Positions 1 to 7,350 of a stretch of DNA of 9,698 nucleotides are shown in pieces; position 1 is the first letter of the stretch; each line of letters opens with the position of its first letter. Source of the DNA: Bacillota bacterium (GTDB lineage: Bacteria > Bacillota > Desulfitobacteriia > Desulfitobacteriales > Desulfitobacteriaceae). Under the pieces are notes generated by a model that was not told where the DNA came from, made no database searches, and saw only the letters and a program-made list of their open reading frames with translations. The stretch spans positions 1 through 9,698 of the forward strand of contig JAEWCM010000169.1 of the NCBI GenBank assembly GCA_023390635.1. Direction: 5' to 3'. Both the position numbers and the translations under genes were made by a program.

Positions 1-441
1 CAATAGCGCCGAAAGTCCTGTTCCCCCTCCAATGACCACAATTTTCGGACCTCTGCGCCGGTGCTGCCTGCTATAGATGGTATCCACAATATGCCCTTCC
101 TTTTCCGGAAGAAGGACTGAAATGATAGAATTCATCATTTTAGTAAATCCAACAATGATAGCGGCTGCTCCCAAAACTATAATAGCTAAGGCAATGGGCA
201 GTGCCGAACGGGGAAATTTCCCCGTAAAAATATGAACTACCTCACGAAACCTAACTTCAATGTAACCCAAGGCCGCACCGTCAAAGATAATAGCAAAGCC
301 AGTGGCAAAAAGGATGATACCAACCACAGCCAGTAAAAACCACCGCTTTATTTTCATATTGGGATAGAGCCATTTAACACTGCTGCGAATATAGCCTTTA
401 ATATATTTTTCCCGCGCTCCCCAATCCAGCTTATCCTTCAT
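1..441 (-). CDS. yvcK: YvcK/GlmR-family protein with N-terminal membrane anchor (partial)
   Basis: Only the first 147 codons are present; the gene continues past the left edge. Residues 132-147 (PKIVVIGGGTGLSALL) are the Gly-rich nucleotide-sugar-binding start of the YvcK/GlmR/CofD-like fold. In Bacillus this protein binds UDP-GlcNAc and supports cell-wall precursor supply during gluconeogenic growth. Here the domain follows an extension of about 130 residues with two hydrophobic helices, at about 34-53 and 79-99. Basic residues before the first helix and the RQHRRR stretch after the second predict that both ends, and so the Rossmann domain, face the cytoplasm. The Bacillus protein lacks this extension. 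The ATG has AAGGTG six bases upstream (448-453) and overlaps the end of rapZ by 11 nt, so the two are probably translationally coupled. The order rapZ-yvcK is conserved in Firmicutes, where whiA usually follows. Family call is firm; catalytic details lie outside the window. Confidence 0.92.
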   Translation of the reverse strand, partial: MKDKLDWGAREKYIKGYIRSSVKWLYPNMKIKRWFLLAVVGIILFATGFAIIFDGAALGYIEVRFREVVHIFTGKFPRSALPIALAIIVLGAAAIIVGFTKMMNSIISVLLPEKEGHIVDTIYSRQHRRRGPKIVVIGGGTGLSALL

Positions 442-1327
442 GTGAAGCACCTTTTTGCTTTTTGTCGCTGTCCCGATGTTTGACGTGAACCGAATATCCT
501 TGGTCAACTACAAATTCCCCCAGCCGTTCTGCAATTGCTACAGAGCGGTGCTGACCTCCTGTACATCCAATAGCAATCATAAGATTGGACTTTCCTTCTT
601 TCACATAATGAGGCAAAATATAAGCCAAAAGATCGGAAAACTTGTGCATGAAATCCTGCGCCACCTGATGGGAAAAAACATAATCCTTGACGGCTTCGTC
701 CTGACCGGTCAACGGCCTTAATTCTTTAATGTAAAAAGGGTTGGGCAAAAAGCGTACATCCATTACCAAGTCAGCATCCATAGGAATTCCGTATTTGAAG
801 CCGAAGGACAGCAAAGTAACCGGCATTTGCTTAGGCCCCTGCTCTTGTCCGAAAATCTCTGCCACTTGCTGCCGCAATTCCTGAGCAGTCAGGTTCGAAG
901 TATCAATCACCTTGTCCGCTTTTTCTTTCAGTTCAGCAAGGTGCTGCCGTTCTTTATTAATTCCATCCATCAACCTTCCCTGAGGAGAAAGCGGGTGACG
1001 GCGGCGTGATTCCTTATAACGGTGAATCAAAGTTTCATCTGAAGCCTCCAAGAACAGGATTTTATAAGGGAATCCTTCTTTCTCCAGACTTTGTAATGCC
1101 TCACTCAAATAGTCAAAAAATGCTCTTCCCCGTAAATCACAGACGATAGCCGCCTTAGGTACATTTCCCCTCGATTGGGCACACAGGTCAGCAAATTTAA
1201 CCAGAAACATTGGCGGCAGATTGTCGACACAGAAATATCCCTGATCCTCCAGGCTGCGCAGAGCCTGACTTCTTCCCGCTCCAGAAAGCCCTGTAATCAC
1301 AATCAGCTGAAAACCTTTATCTTGCAT
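431..1327 (-). CDS. rapZ: RapZ/YvcJ nucleotide-binding protein
   Basis: A 298-residue protein, the usual family length. The P-loop is GLSGAGRS at residues 13-20, followed by a conserved segment with CVDNLPP. The C-terminal half carries the family signature CTGGQHRS (255-262) and ends in a basic tail (KHRDSDKKQK). RapZ proteins bind and hydrolyse nucleotides. In enterobacteria RapZ acts as an adaptor that targets the GlmZ small RNA for RNase E and so tunes glucosamine-6-phosphate synthase. The Bacillus homologue YvcJ is a nucleotide-hydrolysing protein whose role is less clear, and GlmZ is not expected here. The P-loop Lys is replaced by Arg, as I recall is common in actinobacterial members. 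ATG is preceded by GGGGGAG seven bases upstream (1335-1341). It lies 78 bp after the solute-binding lipoprotein gene and overlaps yvcK, giving the conserved rapZ-yvcK pair. Confidence 0.96.
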   Translation of the reverse strand: MQDKGFQLIVITGLSGAGRSQALRSLEDQGYFCVDNLPPMFLVKFADLCAQSRGNVPKAAIVCDLRGRAFFDYLSEALQSLEKEGFPYKILFLEASDETLIHRYKESRRRHPLSPQGRLMDGINKERQHLAELKEKADKVIDTSNLTAQELRQQVAEIFGQEQGPKQMPVTLLSFGFKYGIPMDADLVMDVRFLPNPFYIKELRPLTGQDEAVKDYVFSHQVAQDFMHKFSDLLAYILPHYVKEGKSNLMIAIGCTGGQHRSVAIAERLGEFVVDQGYSVHVKHRDSDKKQKGASHEG

Positions 1328-1405
1328 GTTTGTTCTCCCCCGCCATCTTCATCCTGGTTCTGGATAACTCTTTTTCTTTAATATATTCCCATTCTGCTTA
1401 TAATA
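1328..1405. other. Spacer between lipoprotein gene and rapZ
   Basis: A 78-bp spacer. Apart from the rapZ ribosome-binding site (GGGGGAG, complement of 1335-1341), the upstream half is AT-rich on the minus strand, with TATTAT and TATATT stretches that could serve as -10 elements. No convincing -35 lies at the right distance. I see no hairpin with a T-tract, so the upstream transcript may read through into rapZ. Confidence 0.4.
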
Positions 1406-2593
1406 TCAGCTCTTTTGGCCGTTAAGTGCTTGCTGCCCTTTTTCCTGAGCATCATTAAGAGCCTGGTCTGCTGCCACAGCCCCGTTCAGAACCTGGTTCC
1501 ACGCCTCATTCTGCAGAGCAAATAACTGCCACTCCGGTGCATCCCCTTCAAGTACCCATGCATTGTTCAGAACCTGACTCATATAAGGAAAAGCCTTCCC
1601 TCCATCAGTTCCATAAAAATCCGGGTTAAGTGGCAACCTTTTGCCGGCGGTGGCCACAGCATTCTCCATATCAATACCTAGAATCAGCTGTTCTACCAGA
1701 CGAATGGAGGGTAAGATGGCCTCCTGGCTTTTTATAGCCGAATTGGCTATGCCCAATGTCTCGCCCAAAAGAACCCTCTGTTCCGGTGCCACCAGGTCAG
1801 TAAGAGGAATTGAAGCCCAAAATGCACCTTGTTGAGCAAGAACGGCCGCCCAACCTGTCGGCCCAATCAGATAGTTTACCTGTCCCCCTGTAAAAAGCGC
1901 TAAAGCATTGGAGTTCACTTGCAATTGATTCTGACTCTTCCACGTTGCCAGCTGCTGCAAAAATGTCAAATTCTCCGTCTTATTAAGAACAGGAGCCTTG
2001 CCATCCCACACTCCTCCACCTTGGGCAAGCCAAAGCGGTGCTAGAATTTGAGTATCTACCGATGCCACAGCCACCCCTTTGGCCATTAGATCTGCTAAAT
2101 TGTTAGGCGCCTGTACAGTATCTCTCCGAAAGTAAAGTACAGGCACATTAGCCAACCACGGCTGGGCATAAATAGTACCGTTAAATCGAAACTGGGCTGC
2201 CGCAGCCGGAAAAGCAGAACTGGTGGTATCCGCTGCCGGTGCCAGTGCGCCCTTTTTCTGCAATTGATAGAGTACTGAACGGGAAGTCAAAAAGATATGG
2301 GGTCCCTGCCCACCTGCTTCTGCCTGGTAAACCTGGGAAACAAAGTCTTCTTCCTGAACGTATTTCAGTTTTACAATTACTTCCGGATGCCCTTCCAGTT
2401 CTTTGTTTAATTCTGTTTCAAAAGCTGTCTCTTCTTTTCCGGAGAGAGAATGCCAGATCGTCACTACTGCAGGTCCTTCCCCCCCTGGTTCTCCCTTTTG
2501 AGGAGCACGCATGCAGCCTCCCGCCAAAAGGATGAGGATGAGCATGATCAGAAGTAATGCTATATAATTTATTTTTCGATATTTTTCTTTCAT
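1406..2593 (-). CDS. Extracellular solute-binding lipoprotein (ABC transporter family 1 type)
   Basis: The chosen start gives 395 residues. The N-terminus is a lipoprotein signal: basic KEKYRK, a hydrophobic stretch at 10-23, then AGGC with Cys27 as the lipid-modified residue. The mature part begins with a low-complexity Gly/Pro/Glu linker, then VVTIWHSLSGKEE, the typical first strand of family 1 (sugar/oligosaccharide-type) periplasmic binding proteins. It ends with the usual helical tail (AADQALNDAQEKG). The expected role is to capture a solute outside the membrane for an ABC importer, but no permease or ATPase gene is adjacent, so the ligand and partners are unknown. ATG at 2593 is preferred because GAGG lies 5 bases upstream and the signal peptide starts there. 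Starts at 2614 or 2677 would overlap the preceding gene, and 2614 has no ribosome-binding site. The gap to the radical SAM stop codon is only 7 nt, which implies co-translation. Confidence 0.9.
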   Translation of the reverse strand: MKEKYRKINYIALLLIMLILILLAGGCMRAPQKGEPGGEGPAVVTIWHSLSGKEETAFETELNKELEGHPEVIVKLKYVQEEDFVSQVYQAEAGGQGPHIFLTSRSVLYQLQKKGALAPAADTTSSAFPAAAAQFRFNGTIYAQPWLANVPVLYFRRDTVQAPNNLADLMAKGVAVASVDTQILAPLWLAQGGGVWDGKAPVLNKTENLTFLQQLATWKSQNQLQVNSNALALFTGGQVNYLIGPTGWAAVLAQQGAFWASIPLTDLVAPEQRVLLGETLGIANSAIKSQEAILPSIRLVEQLILGIDMENAVATAGKRLPLNPDFYGTDGGKAFPYMSQVLNNAWVLEGDAPEWQLFALQNEAWNQVLNGAVAADQALNDAQEKGQQALNGQKS

Positions 2594-2596
2594 ATA

Positions 2597-2603
2597 ATCC
2601 TCA
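2597..2603 (-). promoter_or_regulatory. Ribosome-binding site of the lipoprotein gene, overlapping the upstream stop
   Basis: On the minus strand the sequence reads TTTGAGGATTATATG. The TGA stop of the radical SAM gene (2603-2601) shares bases with the GAGG Shine-Dalgarno element, and the lipoprotein ATG follows 5 bases after GAGG. This arrangement fixes the start codon and suggests that ribosomes ending the first gene reinitiate on the second. Confidence 0.75.
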
Positions 2604-4424
2604 AATTTCTCCATTTTCGGGTATTTTACAACACATCTGCCCCTGATCGTCACGCATTTCTCCCCAATGTTTCTCAAAACGCAAAACCCGAGTTTCTCCT
2701 CGATAGAAAAAAAGATACCATGTTTTACCCTTTATTCTGTCTTCAGCCAAAACATCAAAGTCAAAGCATTCTACAGCAGTCGCTCTGGCCCATTGCCGAC
2801 GATCCAGCTCAGAATAAGGAGCAATTCTACTCTCCCACTGACTGTGGAAGCGAATCTCCTCTTCCCTTTCCTTACGCCCAGTCTCCTTTTCCCCAAGAGG
2901 CAGCAAAAACGAAGGCACTGAACCAGGTTTTTCCCAAAGGTAGAAATCAAAGCGGAGAACTTCCCTCCATTCTTGCATAATTCCCTTCTCCCAGGTAAGC
3001 TCTGAACGGTTCAAGTCCTCCAGAAAATCCCACAGCTTGGTATATAACGCTTTCCCTTGCCAAGCTTGCCTAAACCATTCATTTTTATGCCAATAAGAGG
3101 CCATTTTATCAAAAAAATCATAGGGGCTGGCAAAATGGCTGATAATTGCAGGCAAACTAACGGAGAACTTGCCTGAATTATAATACCGGTCTACCAATCT
3201 TTCTATTCTAGCCAATTGAATCAATTCCCCATGACTTAGACATGAAGTCTGTAAAATTTTATAAGGCGGATCCGGGGCAAAAACAAGTCCATATTGTGCA
3301 CTATTTTGTCGCAGCGCTGAGCCTTTAAGCATTTTCAGGAAACCCAACTGAAGCATGTCAGGCTGGACAGCATAAACATCGTTAAAAGATTTGCGAAAAG
3401 CCTGCCAATCTTCCCCGGGAAGCCCGGCAATCAAATCCAAGTGGATTGGAATATGTCCCTCCTGTTTCAACTCTCTGACATATCCACTCCAGCCGTCAAA
3501 GTGCTGAGGCCTCTTAATCGCCGCTAAAGTTTCCCTATGAGTGGACTGTACCCCGATTTCCAACTGGAGCAGTCCTGAAGGATAAGTACGCAAATATTCC
3601 ATCCACTCTTGATCAAGCAGTTCCCCGGCAAACTCACAGTGCACTCTTAGCCCATCATCTTCTCCTAACAAGAGACTTTCCTCCCTGGCAATTTCTAAAA
3701 TTGCCATCGCATGAGACTTGCGGGCATTAAAAGTTCGATCCACAAACTTAATGGTTCTTGCACCATACTTTATCAAGGTACGGAGAGTTACACGGAATTT
3801 TTCAGGTGACAAAAAGCGAACTCCCTCAGTGACCGAAGACAAACAGTAAGCACAGCGAAAAGGGCAGCCTCTGCTCGTTTCCACATAAACCAGCCGGTTT
3901 TGTAAGTTCTCTTCCTGCCCGTAAGGCAAAGGAAGCTCATCCATATCCAACATAACAGGATCTGCCTGATTAACGCAAATCCGTCCATCTTTTTCTCGCC
4001 ATCCGATTCCGGCAACACCGCTCAAGTCTTGCTGCCCTGCCGCCCATGTGTGAAGAATGTTTGGGAAAGAATTCTCTCCTTCACCTATCACTACCACATC
4101 GATTTCTTTTTGATTTGCCATTAACTCGGTAGGGAAGAAAGAAACTTCCGGCCCTCCCAGGACGAAATGAGTGGATGGGCAGACCGGGCGAAGGCGGCGC
4201 ATCAGCTCAAGGGTCTCCCTTATATTCCATATATAGCATGAAAATCCGATAACATCAGCCTTTAGTGAATATATTTCTTCAGCAATTTTTTCCACAGGTT
4301 CATTGATTGTAAATTCTCTGATCTCCGTCATGGGGAACTCCGATTTGACTCTTTCCCTTAAATAACGGACAGCTAAATTGGTATGAACATATTTGGCATT
4401 TAAGGCCACCAGCAAGACATGCAA
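2601..4424 (-). CDS. B12-binding-domain radical SAM protein (DUF4080-like)
   Basis: A 607-residue protein with an N-terminal Rossmann domain of the cobalamin-binding type (about 1-130; GGPE at 90-93, GEGE at 114-117). A radical SAM domain follows, whose cluster motif is C187-PFR-C191-AY-C194, with further conserved strands EIGVQS (289-294) and GLPGE (334-338). A C-terminal region from about 400 to 607 resembles the DUF4080 extension of this subfamily. Such enzymes cleave S-adenosylmethionine with a 4Fe-4S cluster; cobalamin-type members often do methylations or rearrangements, but the substrate here is unknown. No DxHxxG cobalamin motif is visible in the N-terminal domain, so any B12 would lack that His ligand. 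The start is TTG: an in-frame TAG lies 18 nt upstream, no ATG or GTG lies between, AAAGGGG is 8 bases before it, and the first residues (MHVLLVALNAKY) match the family start. It lies 58 nt after uvrA and 7 nt before the lipoprotein gene. Confidence 0.9.
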   Translation of the reverse strand: MHVLLVALNAKYVHTNLAVRYLRERVKSEFPMTEIREFTINEPVEKIAEEIYSLKADVIGFSCYIWNIRETLELMRRLRPVCPSTHFVLGGPEVSFFPTELMANQKEIDVVVIGEGENSFPNILHTWAAGQQDLSGVAGIGWREKDGRICVNQADPVMLDMDELPLPYGQEENLQNRLVYVETSRGCPFRCAYCLSSVTEGVRFLSPEKFRVTLRTLIKYGARTIKFVDRTFNARKSHAMAILEIAREESLLLGEDDGLRVHCEFAGELLDQEWMEYLRTYPSGLLQLEIGVQSTHRETLAAIKRPQHFDGWSGYVRELKQEGHIPIHLDLIAGLPGEDWQAFRKSFNDVYAVQPDMLQLGFLKMLKGSALRQNSAQYGLVFAPDPPYKILQTSCLSHGELIQLARIERLVDRYYNSGKFSVSLPAIISHFASPYDFFDKMASYWHKNEWFRQAWQGKALYTKLWDFLEDLNRSELTWEKGIMQEWREVLRFDFYLWEKPGSVPSFLLPLGEKETGRKEREEEIRFHSQWESRIAPYSELDRRQWARATAVECFDFDVLAEDRIKGKTWYLFFYRGETRVLRFEKHWGEMRDDQGQMCCKIPENGEI

Positions 4425-4429
4425 TGAGA

Positions 4430-4471
4430 TAACCCCTTTCCCCTACCAGTATAACGGGAATAAAGGGCTTA
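4430..4471 (-). repeat. Inverted repeat able to sequester the radical SAM ribosome-binding site
   Basis: The arms TAACCCCTTT (4430-4439) and AAAGGGCTTA (4462-4471) are complementary at 9 of 10 positions. In minus-strand RNA from uvrA the downstream arm contains AAAGGGG, the likely Shine-Dalgarno of the TTG-started radical SAM gene. A few extra pairs (CCC at 4456-4458 with GGG at 4440-4442) could extend the stem after a bulge. There is no T-tract, so it does not look like a terminator. Confidence 0.5.
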
Positions 4472-4476
4472 TGCAA
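4448..4476 (-). promoter_or_regulatory. Possible internal promoter before the radical SAM gene
   Basis: On the minus strand TTGCAT (4476-4471) and TATACT (4453-4448) are separated by exactly 17 bases. The -10 matches the sigma-A consensus at 5 of 6 positions and the -35 at only 3 of 6. The predicted transcript would start near 4441, leaving a leader of about 16 nt with the ribosome-binding site and lacking the upstream arm of the inverted repeat. This is a pattern match only. Confidence 0.35.
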
Positions 4477-4482
4477 TTCGCC

Positions 4483-7317
4483 TTATTCTCCCCTGTCCGA
4501 AATCCTTAAATAGCGTTTTAGGTAATGCCCCGTATAAGACGCAGAGCATGAAGCTACTTCTTCCGGAGTTCCGGCAATCAGTACTTCACCGCCCCGGTTC
4601 CCTCCCTCCGGTCCTAAGTCAATCAAATAATCGGCTGTTTTAATCACATCAAGATTGTGCTCTATCACCAGGACTGTATCTCCCCCGTCTACCAGGCGGT
4701 GCAGTACTTGCAGCAACTTATCAATGTCGGCAATGTGCAGTCCTGTAGTAGGCTCATCCAAAATATAAAAAGTCTTGCCTGAACTACGTCGGAAAAGTTC
4801 CGAGGCTAACTTGATTCTCTGCGCCTCCCCGCCAGAGAGAGTGGTTGCCGGCTGTCCAAGGCGTATATAGCCTAAACCTACATCCTGAAGGGTTTGCAAT
4901 TTACGGGCAATCTTAGGCACAGCACTAAAAAATTCCGTAGCTTCATCGACCGTCATATCCAGAACCTGAGCAATAGTTTTCCCCTTATAATGCACTTCTA
5001 AGGTTTCCCTGTTATAGCGTCCTCCATGGCAAACCTCACAAGGCACATAAACATCTGGCAAGAAGTGCATCTCAATTTTAATGATACCGTCTCCCCGGCA
5101 AGCTTCACAGCGGCCTCCCTTAACATTAAAGCTGAACCGCCCCGGTTTATAGCCTCTCATTTTAGCCTCGGGAGTTTCTGAAAACAGCTCTCTGATCAGA
5201 TCGAAAACTCCTGTATACGTTGCCGGGTTAGAACGGGGTGTGCGCCCAATAGGTGATTGATCAATATCTACAACTTTCTCCAAATATTCTAATCCCTTAA
5301 TTTCCTGGTGAGCCCCCGGCCGCTGCCGGGAACGGTTGAGTTTCATCGCCAGTCCTTTATGAATAATTTCGTTGACCAGAGTACTTTTACCCGAACCGGA
5401 AACCCCTGTTACACAAGTAAACAAGCCTAAGGGAACAGACACATTAATATTTTTTAAATTGTTCTCACTGGCTTTTATCACCTGCAGCCATTTACCATTC
5501 GTTTTCCGCCGGCAATCAGGCACCGCAATCTGTTTTTTTCCGCTCAGATACTGACCGGTCAGGGATTCCGGCTCTTTCTCAATATCCTTGATTCGGCCCT
5601 CAGCCACCACTCTTCCTCCATGAGCCCCTGCCCCTGGACCGATATCGATAATATGATCCGCTTCCCGCATTGTATCTTCATCATGTTCGACCACCAGTAA
5701 GGTATTCCCTAAATCCCGCAAATGTTTTAAGGTTGCCAGCAACCGGTCATTGTCCCGCTGATGCAGCCCGATGCTAGGCTCATCCAAAACATAAAGCACT
5801 CCGGTCAGACTGGATCCAATCTGGGTCGCCAGCCTGATTCTCTGCGCCTCCCCCCCGGACAGGGTCCCTGCGGCCCGAGACAAAGTCAGATAATCCAAAC
5901 CCACATTGATTAAAAAACCCAATCTCTCCCGAATCTCTTTCAAAATCTGCTGGGCTATTATCTGCTCCTTTTCTGAGAGTTCCAAACCATTCAGAAAACT
6001 CAACTCATCGGCAACCGTCATACGGGTAAACTGGTCAATGGAAATCCCCCCCACTTTTACTGCCAAGGCTTCCGGGCGAAGTCTCTGTCCCTTGCACACC
6101 GGGCAAGGCTTTTCGCTCATAAAGGTCTCAATCTCCTGCCGCACATAATCGGAAGAAGACTCTTTATGCCTCCGCTCAAAGTAGGTAATCAGCCCTTCAA
6201 AAGGGGCATTATAGACTTTGGCCTGATCAAAAACATTAATATATTGAAAACGCACCGCCTTTTCCGTCCCATGAACCAACCCATTCCACTGTTCCTCCGT
6301 CACTTGATCCAAAGGAGTCTCCATCGTAAAGCCCAGCGTTTGCGCCACTGCCTCCATCAAGTTAGGATAATAATTAGACTGTGATTTTGCCCAAGGCAAG
6401 ATAGCCCCCCCAGCTAATGACTTGCTACGGTCCGGAATAACCAAGTCGATATCCACTTCCAAATTGGCACCCAATCCGGTACAGGCAGGGCAGGCTCCAA
6501 AGGGACTGTTAAAGGAGAAAAGCCGAGGTGCCACCTCATCAATAGCGATTCCGCAATCAGGGCAAGCGAAATTCTCACTGAACAGCAACTCCTCCTGATC
6601 TATGACATCCACAAGCACTGTTCCCTCGGAAAGGTGAAGAGCGGTCTCCAGCGAATCGGCCAACCTGCCTGCACTGTCTTCTTTTAAGGCAATCCGGTCT
6701 ACCACCACTTCAATGGAATGTTTTTTGGTCTTTTCTAACTTGATTTCTTCGCTCAACTCTGTCAGCTGACCATCAATTCTGGCCCGTACATAGCCACCTT
6801 TGCGGATTTCCTCCAATACCTTGACATGCTCACCTTTTTTTCCTCTGATCACCGGGGCCAAGATTTGCATTTTAGTACGTAAGGGATATGCGACCAGCTG
6901 ATCCACCATCTGCTGAACGGTTTGCCGGGAAATCTCTCGTCCGCATTTAGGGCAATGAGGATGCCCTACCCGGGCAAACAGCAGACGGAGATAATCATAA
7001 ACCTCCGTCACTGTTCCCACGGTAGACCGAGGATTTCTGCTGGTAGTTTTCTGATCGATGGAAATAGCTGGGGACAATCCTTCAATATAATCTACATCCG
7101 GTTTATCCATCTGACCGAGAAATTGCCTGGCATAAGCCGATAATGACTCTACATAGCGTCTCTGTCCTTCAGCATAGATGGTGTCAAAAGCCAGGGAACT
7201 TTTTCCTGACCCGGATAAACCGGTGATGACTACCAGCTTGTCCCTCGGTATATCCACATTAATGTTCTTTAAATTATGAGCCCGCGCCCCACGTACCCGC
7301 AAATAGTCTTGTGTCAT
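4483..7317 (-). CDS. uvrA: UvrABC excinuclease ATPase subunit UvrA
   Basis: A 944-residue protein of full family length, with two ABC ATPase modules. Module one has Walker A GLSGSGKS (33-40), a zinc site at C252, C255, C276 and C279, and the signature LSGGEAQR (486-493) followed by VLDEPSIGLH. Module two has Walker A GVSGSGKS (638-645), a zinc finger at C737, C740, C760 and C763, and a second LSGGEAQR (827-834) with ILDEPTTGLH. An extra CPKC pair (122, 125) lies in the insert of the first module. UvrA dimers scan DNA for bulky lesions and load UvrB, using ATP; the complex then recruits UvrC, which is not in this window. The ATG has AAGGAG 11 bases upstream (7329-7334). It starts 33 nt after uvrB, the common Firmicute uvrB-uvrA operon order. 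All key residues are intact and nothing suggests decay or transfer. Confidence 0.99.
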   Translation of the reverse strand: MTQDYLRVRGARAHNLKNINVDIPRDKLVVITGLSGSGKSSLAFDTIYAEGQRRYVESLSAYARQFLGQMDKPDVDYIEGLSPAISIDQKTTSRNPRSTVGTVTEVYDYLRLLFARVGHPHCPKCGREISRQTVQQMVDQLVAYPLRTKMQILAPVIRGKKGEHVKVLEEIRKGGYVRARIDGQLTELSEEIKLEKTKKHSIEVVVDRIALKEDSAGRLADSLETALHLSEGTVLVDVIDQEELLFSENFACPDCGIAIDEVAPRLFSFNSPFGACPACTGLGANLEVDIDLVIPDRSKSLAGGAILPWAKSQSNYYPNLMEAVAQTLGFTMETPLDQVTEEQWNGLVHGTEKAVRFQYINVFDQAKVYNAPFEGLITYFERRHKESSSDYVRQEIETFMSEKPCPVCKGQRLRPEALAVKVGGISIDQFTRMTVADELSFLNGLELSEKEQIIAQQILKEIRERLGFLINVGLDYLTLSRAAGTLSGGEAQRIRLATQIGSSLTGVLYVLDEPSIGLHQRDNDRLLATLKHLRDLGNTLLVVEHDEDTMREADHIIDIGPGAGAHGGRVVAEGRIKDIEKEPESLTGQYLSGKKQIAVPDCRRKTNGKWLQVIKASENNLKNINVSVPLGLFTCVTGVSGSGKSTLVNEIIHKGLAMKLNRSRQRPGAHQEIKGLEYLEKVVDIDQSPIGRTPRSNPATYTGVFDLIRELFSETPEAKMRGYKPGRFSFNVKGGRCEACRGDGIIKIEMHFLPDVYVPCEVCHGGRYNRETLEVHYKGKTIAQVLDMTVDEATEFFSAVPKIARKLQTLQDVGLGYIRLGQPATTLSGGEAQRIKLASELFRRSSGKTFYILDEPTTGLHIADIDKLLQVLHRLVDGGDTVLVIEHNLDVIKTADYLIDLGPEGGNRGGEVLIAGTPEEVASCSASYTGHYLKRYLRISDRGE

Positions 7318-7350
7318 TCTTTACTCTACTCCTTAAATCAGTTTCTTTGT

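Noticed and set aside
1345..1361. ATCC/GGAT short hairpin between the lipoprotein gene and rapZ
   Set aside because: The stem is only 4 bp and has no T-tract, too weak for a terminator or riboswitch.
2594..2677. Longer N-terminus for the solute-binding lipoprotein, starting at 2677 or 2614
   Set aside because: It would overlap the radical SAM gene, would put a polar segment before the signal peptide, and the 2614 start has no ribosome-binding site; the start at 2593 has GAGG at good spacing.
2239..2980. Plus-strand open frames opposite the lipoprotein and radical SAM genes
   Set aside because: They are fully antisense to well-supported genes, rich in Ser, Pro and Leu as expected for shadows, and show no known motifs.
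3788..4018. A 76-codon minus-strand frame inside the radical SAM gene
   Set aside because: It is an alternate frame of the conserved region around the cluster motif, and its Cys residues come from the frame shift.
7318..7350. Promoter or terminator between uvrB and uvrA
   Set aside because: The 33-nt gap holds only the uvrA ribosome-binding site; I see no hairpin or paired promoter elements.
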